A stretch of DNA of 64,000 nucleotides from Hydractinia symbiolongicarpus (Eukaryota; Cnidaria; Hydrozoa; Anthoathecata; Hydractiniidae). The number at the start of each line of letters is the position of its first letter. Positions within the stretch are counted from its first letter, which is position 1. The position numbers and the translations under genes are program-made. The notes beneath the pieces are model-generated. The model made no database searches and was not told the DNA's origin. It saw only the letters and a list, made by a program, of their open reading frames with translations. Of this stretch, positions 59,975 through 64,000 are shown in pieces. The stretch is taken from the NCBI RefSeq assembly GCF_029227915.1, contig NC_079877.1, positions 14,073,351 through 14,137,350 of the forward strand, written 5' to 3'.

Positions 59975-62467
59975 TCTCTTATAATAATACGCTAAGTGTG
60001 TCTGTCTGTCACTTTTGCAAAGTGGATTACATTCTTCAAAATTTTCTTTAACAAATTCTATAAAACATCGCCTATAAAATTGTTCTGTAATTTACCAATA
60101 AAATAGTATATAAAATAATTTACCGATAAAATAGTATTGACGTCAAAGGAAAGTTAATTAAGATTAGTGAAGCCATTACAATGCACTTAAAACTTTGAGG
60201 CCAAATAACTTGGAAACGAGGTGGTGACGTCAATGTTTTTTCACCGCGTGGGTAACTAGGGACCACCTAGGATCAATTTGGGTAATTTTCCCAAACCCGG
60301 ATCCCCGAATCCGTTTCGGAATGAACGGGTTGATGACGTCATTAAAAAACCTTTAAACCCTAATATCTCTGCAACCGTTTGTCAAAAGTACATGATCCTA
60401 TACATTTTCTTGCTCAGCGTTTCAAGATCTATACGATGAAGGCAACAGGCATACACATTTCTGAAAAAAACATTTTGTGTTCTGACATGTCTCTGCTGAC
60501 GTCATCAAAATTTTAATGACGGTTGTTTTTCTCTGTTATCCTGCCTAAGTGGATTTTTCCACGGGCCTTATCGACTAGTCTATATAATAATACGCCAGTT
60601 CCGTGTCTCTGTGACAGGCAAAGTGGATGTCTTCATTTTCCTTTGATGTTGCCGAAAAATGCATGTCTAATATGTTAAATTTTCTGACGTTACGACGCGA
60701 CGAAAATAACACTGCTTTAACGTCAATATCCTATATTAAATTAATGAAGCCATTACAGTGCACCTAAAACTTTGAGGCCAAATAACTTGGAAACGAGGTG
60801 GTGACGTCAATGATTTTTCACCGCGTGGGTAACTAGGGACCAACTAGGACCAATTTGGGTAATTTTCCCAAACCTGGGTCCCCGAATCTGTTTCGGAATG
60901 GACGGTTTGATGACGTCATCAAACAACCTTCAAACCCTAATATCTCTGCAACCGTTTGTCAAAAGTGCATAATCCTATACATTTTCTTGATCAGCGTTTC
61001 AAGATCTATACGATGAAGGCAACAGGAGTGCAAATTTCTAAAAAAAAATTGGGGGTCTAGACGGGTCAGTGCTGACGTCAGCAAATTTTTTTAACCTTTA
61101 TATCTTATTAATCATTTATCAAAAGCACGTGATTACATACATTTTCTTAATCAGCGCTTTAAACTCCGCACCATAGAGGCAACGTAAAAACAAGGTTCTA
61201 ATTTTTTTGCAGATGGCTTTCTGACGTCATCAAAATTCATATGACGCTTATTTTTCAATTTTATCCTGCCTCAGTGGATTTTTCCACGGGCTTTATCGAC
61301 TAGTCTATCTCTTATAATAATACGCTAAGTGTGTCTGTCTGTCACTTTTGCAAAGTGGATAAAATTTCTTTGATAAAGTCTATAAAACATCGCCTATAAA
61401 TTTGTTCTTTAAATTAGCAAACTTTGACGTTAAAGCAATATTGACGTCAAAGGAAAGTATATTAAGATTAGTGAAGCCATTGCATTGCACTTTTAAATTT
61501 AAGGCTTAATAACTTAGAAACGGGTGGAAATAACTGACGTCATCTCCTGCGTGGGTAACTAGGGACCACCTAGGACCAATTTGGGTAAGTTTCCCAAACC
61601 TGGGTCCCCAAATCCGTTTCGGAATGGGTGGGTTGATGACGTCATCAAAAAACCTTTAAACCCTAATATCTCTGCAACCGTTTGTCAAAAGTACATAATC
61701 CTATACATTTTCTTGATCAGCGTTTCAAGATCTATACGATGAAGGCAACAGGCATACACATTTCTGAAAAAAAAAGTTTTGTGTTCTGACATGTCTCTAC
61801 TGACGTCATCAAAATTTAAATGACGGTTATTTTTCTCTGTTATCCTGCCTAAGTGGATTTTTCCACGGGCCTTATCGACTAGTATAATAATACGCCAGTT
61901 CCGTGTGTCTGTCTGTCACTTTTGCAAAGTGGATTACATTCTTCAAAATTTTCTTTAACAAATTCTATAAAACATCGCCTATAAAATTGTTCTGTAATTT
62001 ACCAAACTTTACCGATAAAATAGTATTGACGTCAAAGGAAAGTTAATTAAGATTAGTGAAGCCATTACAATGCATTTCAAACTTTGAGGCCGAATAACTT
62101 GGAAACGAGGTGGTGACGTCAATGTTTTTTCACCGCGTGGGTAACTAGGGACAACCTGGGACCAATTTGGGTAAGTTTTCCAAACCTGGGTCCCCGAATC
62201 CGTTTCGGAATGGACGGTTTGATGACGTCATCAAAAAACCTTTAAACCTTGATATCTCTGCAACCGTTTGTCAAAGATACATGATCATATACATTTTCTT
62301 CATCAGCATTTCAAGATCTATACGATGAAGGCAACAGGTATACAAATTTCTAAAAAAATATATTTATTTTGTATTTGCACTGCTGACGTCAGCAAAAAAA
62401 CTAAAACAACCTATTTTTCCATTGTCCTTCTGCCTAAGTGGATTACTCCACGGGATTTATCGACTAG
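59975..62467 (+). mobile_element. Tandem array of four Helitron-like elements
   Basis: The copies are 59975-60578, 60579-61303, 61304-61882 and 61883-62467 (604, 725, 579 and 585 bp). Each starts at or near TCT..ATAATAATACG, has the block GTGTCTGTCTGTCACTTTTG or a variant, and ends with the hairpin GTGGATTTTTCCAC, then GGGCCTTATCGA and CTAG (the fourth copy's hairpin is altered to GTGGATTACTCCAC). Each CTAG abuts the next start. Each copy carries several perfect TGACGTCA palindromes. The second copy has an extra internal segment. No protein is encoded. Helitron-type 5' TC, 3' hairpin and CTAG, and absence of target duplications, support the class; head-to-tail arrays are known for related Helentron families. 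Confidence 0.65.
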
Positions 62468-62845
62468 TCTATACTAATTACCTACCTGCGTTTTATAAAC
62501 ATCATAATTCGTATCATCCATGACGAAGTAATGATTGGTATCAATAGGGAGGCTGTAAATACATTCATTAAAACCTAATTGAATTTTTAAGAGTGATTTT
62601 TTTTCATATCTAAGTAACAATAAAATAATCCATTATGTTGGATAAATTGAGAAGATAAATATTTTAAAACTTCGGAAATATTTTGTTGTTTTTTTGTTAC
62701 TAAGAAGTAAAAAAATGAAATTTAGGAATTCAATGAGATATTGATAAACATATTCAGGTTTCATATCGATTTTTTACAAGATTTGAAATATTTTTTGCTA
62801 TTACGACACGCCAAGTTTTTGTAAACAGTAGAGCGAAAACAAAAA

Positions 62846-63974
62846 ATGTTGTACCATCTAGTGTTGCTTATGATTTTTCTTTTAAATGAAATTCGTGCAC
62901 ACGCAAATGTCAAGGTGGTTGAGCTTCTAAACAACGTAACATTGACAGCGACATACGCAAGTTTTAAAAAACATGAGAATGTCACAATTTATGGAGTTGA
63001 AATTAAAGTTTTAAATGTACAAACGAAAGTTCAATGTGCATCTCAATGCATCAAAACAGAAGAATGTAACACCTTTGCTATACGCAAGAATACACCACCA
63101 CCATTTTATTGTGGATTGTTCACAGGAAATCTTGATACCAATCATTACTACGCCATGGATGATAATGAATTTGATGTTTATGAAACACAGGTAGGAACAA
63201 TTTAATAATTCTTTTTTAAAATTGCAGCACCTTGAAAAACCGGTTTCATTCAACCTAAATGATGCTCAATTTTTTACATTTTGTAGGTGTTACATAAACT
63301 TCAGTTTCGATATCAACAATCATTAACAAAGAGTTCAACATAAATCTTCAAATGCTTAAAACAGAAAACTTACGCAATACTAAAATTTTTCTTCTTCTAT
63401 CTAAACTAATAAAACAAGTTGATTTAGTATGGAAGAGCATGGAAAGTTGTCTGAGATATGTACAAATTGATTAAAGAATTTAATGACGTTGCTTTTGATC
63501 TGTTTTTTAAAATTGTTTTCTGTTATGATAATTTTGTTCAAGTACGTAAAAGGTTGCATTTTCCTTTGAATGCGTGTACACTCAGGGCGATTTGAAAATT
63601 GAAAATTAAAAATCAGAAATAATTGCTAATTTTGATTTTTCAATGAAATTGAAAATGATATTGCCTTATGGGTACACGCATTTCTTTGATACTTATTTTT
63701 CTTAAGTAGCCTTTGCAAAGATTTCTTTTCTTTTCTATGCTGTAATTGTTTACTTTTTCCGATCACTGCAATAAAATCGTTACTGGCCATGACTAAAAAA
63801 TAGATACCAACCATGATTAACAATACAATTATATACATTCATTATAGAACATGTGTACATTAAATCCATTGATATGTGAACACGGAAGTGTGTGTATTCC
63901 AAACTTCAACAACAACACCTACTATTGCAAATGGTGTTTTCCACCCTACCATGGTAAACATTGCAATGTGACAG
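62846..63974 (+). CDS. Secreted PAN-domain and EGF-like protein, first two exons (runs off window)
   Basis: Exon 1 (62846-63190) starts with a signal peptide (MLYHLVLLMIFLLNEIRAHA) and encodes a PAN/apple-like domain with its cysteines in VQCASQCIKTEECNTFAI and FYCGLF. It ends at a GTAGGA donor in phase 0. Exon 2 (63848-63974, acceptor ATTATAG) encodes an EGF-like domain with six cysteines in the order C-x5-C-x5-C-x10-C-x2-C-x8-C, ending HGKHCNVT before a GTTCGT donor. Possible glycosylation sites include NVT. PAN followed by EGF is common in cnidarian extracellular and membrane proteins; the rest of the gene, which would say whether it is secreted, membrane-bound or adhesive, is outside the window. 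Confidence 0.75.
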
Positions 63975-64000
63975 GTTCGTATACGTTGTTGTATCTCTTT

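Overview
The window looks like AT-rich animal nuclear DNA, most likely from a cnidarian and probably a hydrozoan. The evidence is short GT-AG introns, a condensin (SMC4) gene remnant, a PAN plus EGF secreted protein, PIF/Harbinger, Kolobok-like, Academ-like, pogo-like and Helitron-like repeats, and no bacterial-style gene packing. The taxon is inferred from protein and repeat style, not proven.

Region 1 (1-25.4 kb) is an amplified cluster of one secreted-protein gene family. Two tandem units (1-5341 and 5342-12080) each carry an apparently intact two-exon gene on the minus strand: a 20-residue signal exon, a four-cysteine domain, basic cleavage sites and a conserved C-terminal amphipathic peptide. 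A third unit (from 12081) is interrupted at 12740, resumes at 21046 and carries a broken gene on the plus strand. Its gene segment appears inverted between inverted repeats internal to the unit. A fourth, diverged and frameshifted member lies at 24.67-25.4 kb. Between the two parts of the third unit sits a 5,958-bp DNA transposon (14430-20387) with 9-bp target duplications. It carries a RecQ-like helicase remnant (+) and a ZAD-like zinc finger/DUF6589 transposase (-), the architecture of the AcademH lineage.

Region 2 (26.6-30.5 kb) is an intron-containing 3' part of SMC4. It is broken by a stop, a missing coiled-coil section and a 380-bp TA-flanked MITE in the last exon.

Region 3 (31.27-40.74 kb) is about 305 head-to-tail copies of a 31-bp minisatellite with higher-order duplications. 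Its unit is free of stops in all three minus-strand frames, which produces many spurious long ORFs.

Region 4 (41.2-64 kb) holds a glycine-rich repeat protein (-), a PIF/Harbinger relic, a ~120-bp tandem repeat present twice, a nested MITE pair, and two putative single-coding-exon genes (49641-50138 and 54998-55597). These two genes flank a TTAA-bounded Kolobok-like transposon whose transposase has one stop. Several Helitron-like non-autonomous elements follow, including a four-copy tandem array at 59975-62467. There is also a cluster of CTCCGTATA/TATACGGAG palindromes, and at the right edge the first exons of a secreted PAN/EGF protein that runs off the window.

Only about six protein genes look potentially functional: two secreted precursors, the glycine-rich protein, the two single-exon genes and the PAN/EGF gene. 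Most of the rest is repeats and transposon remains.
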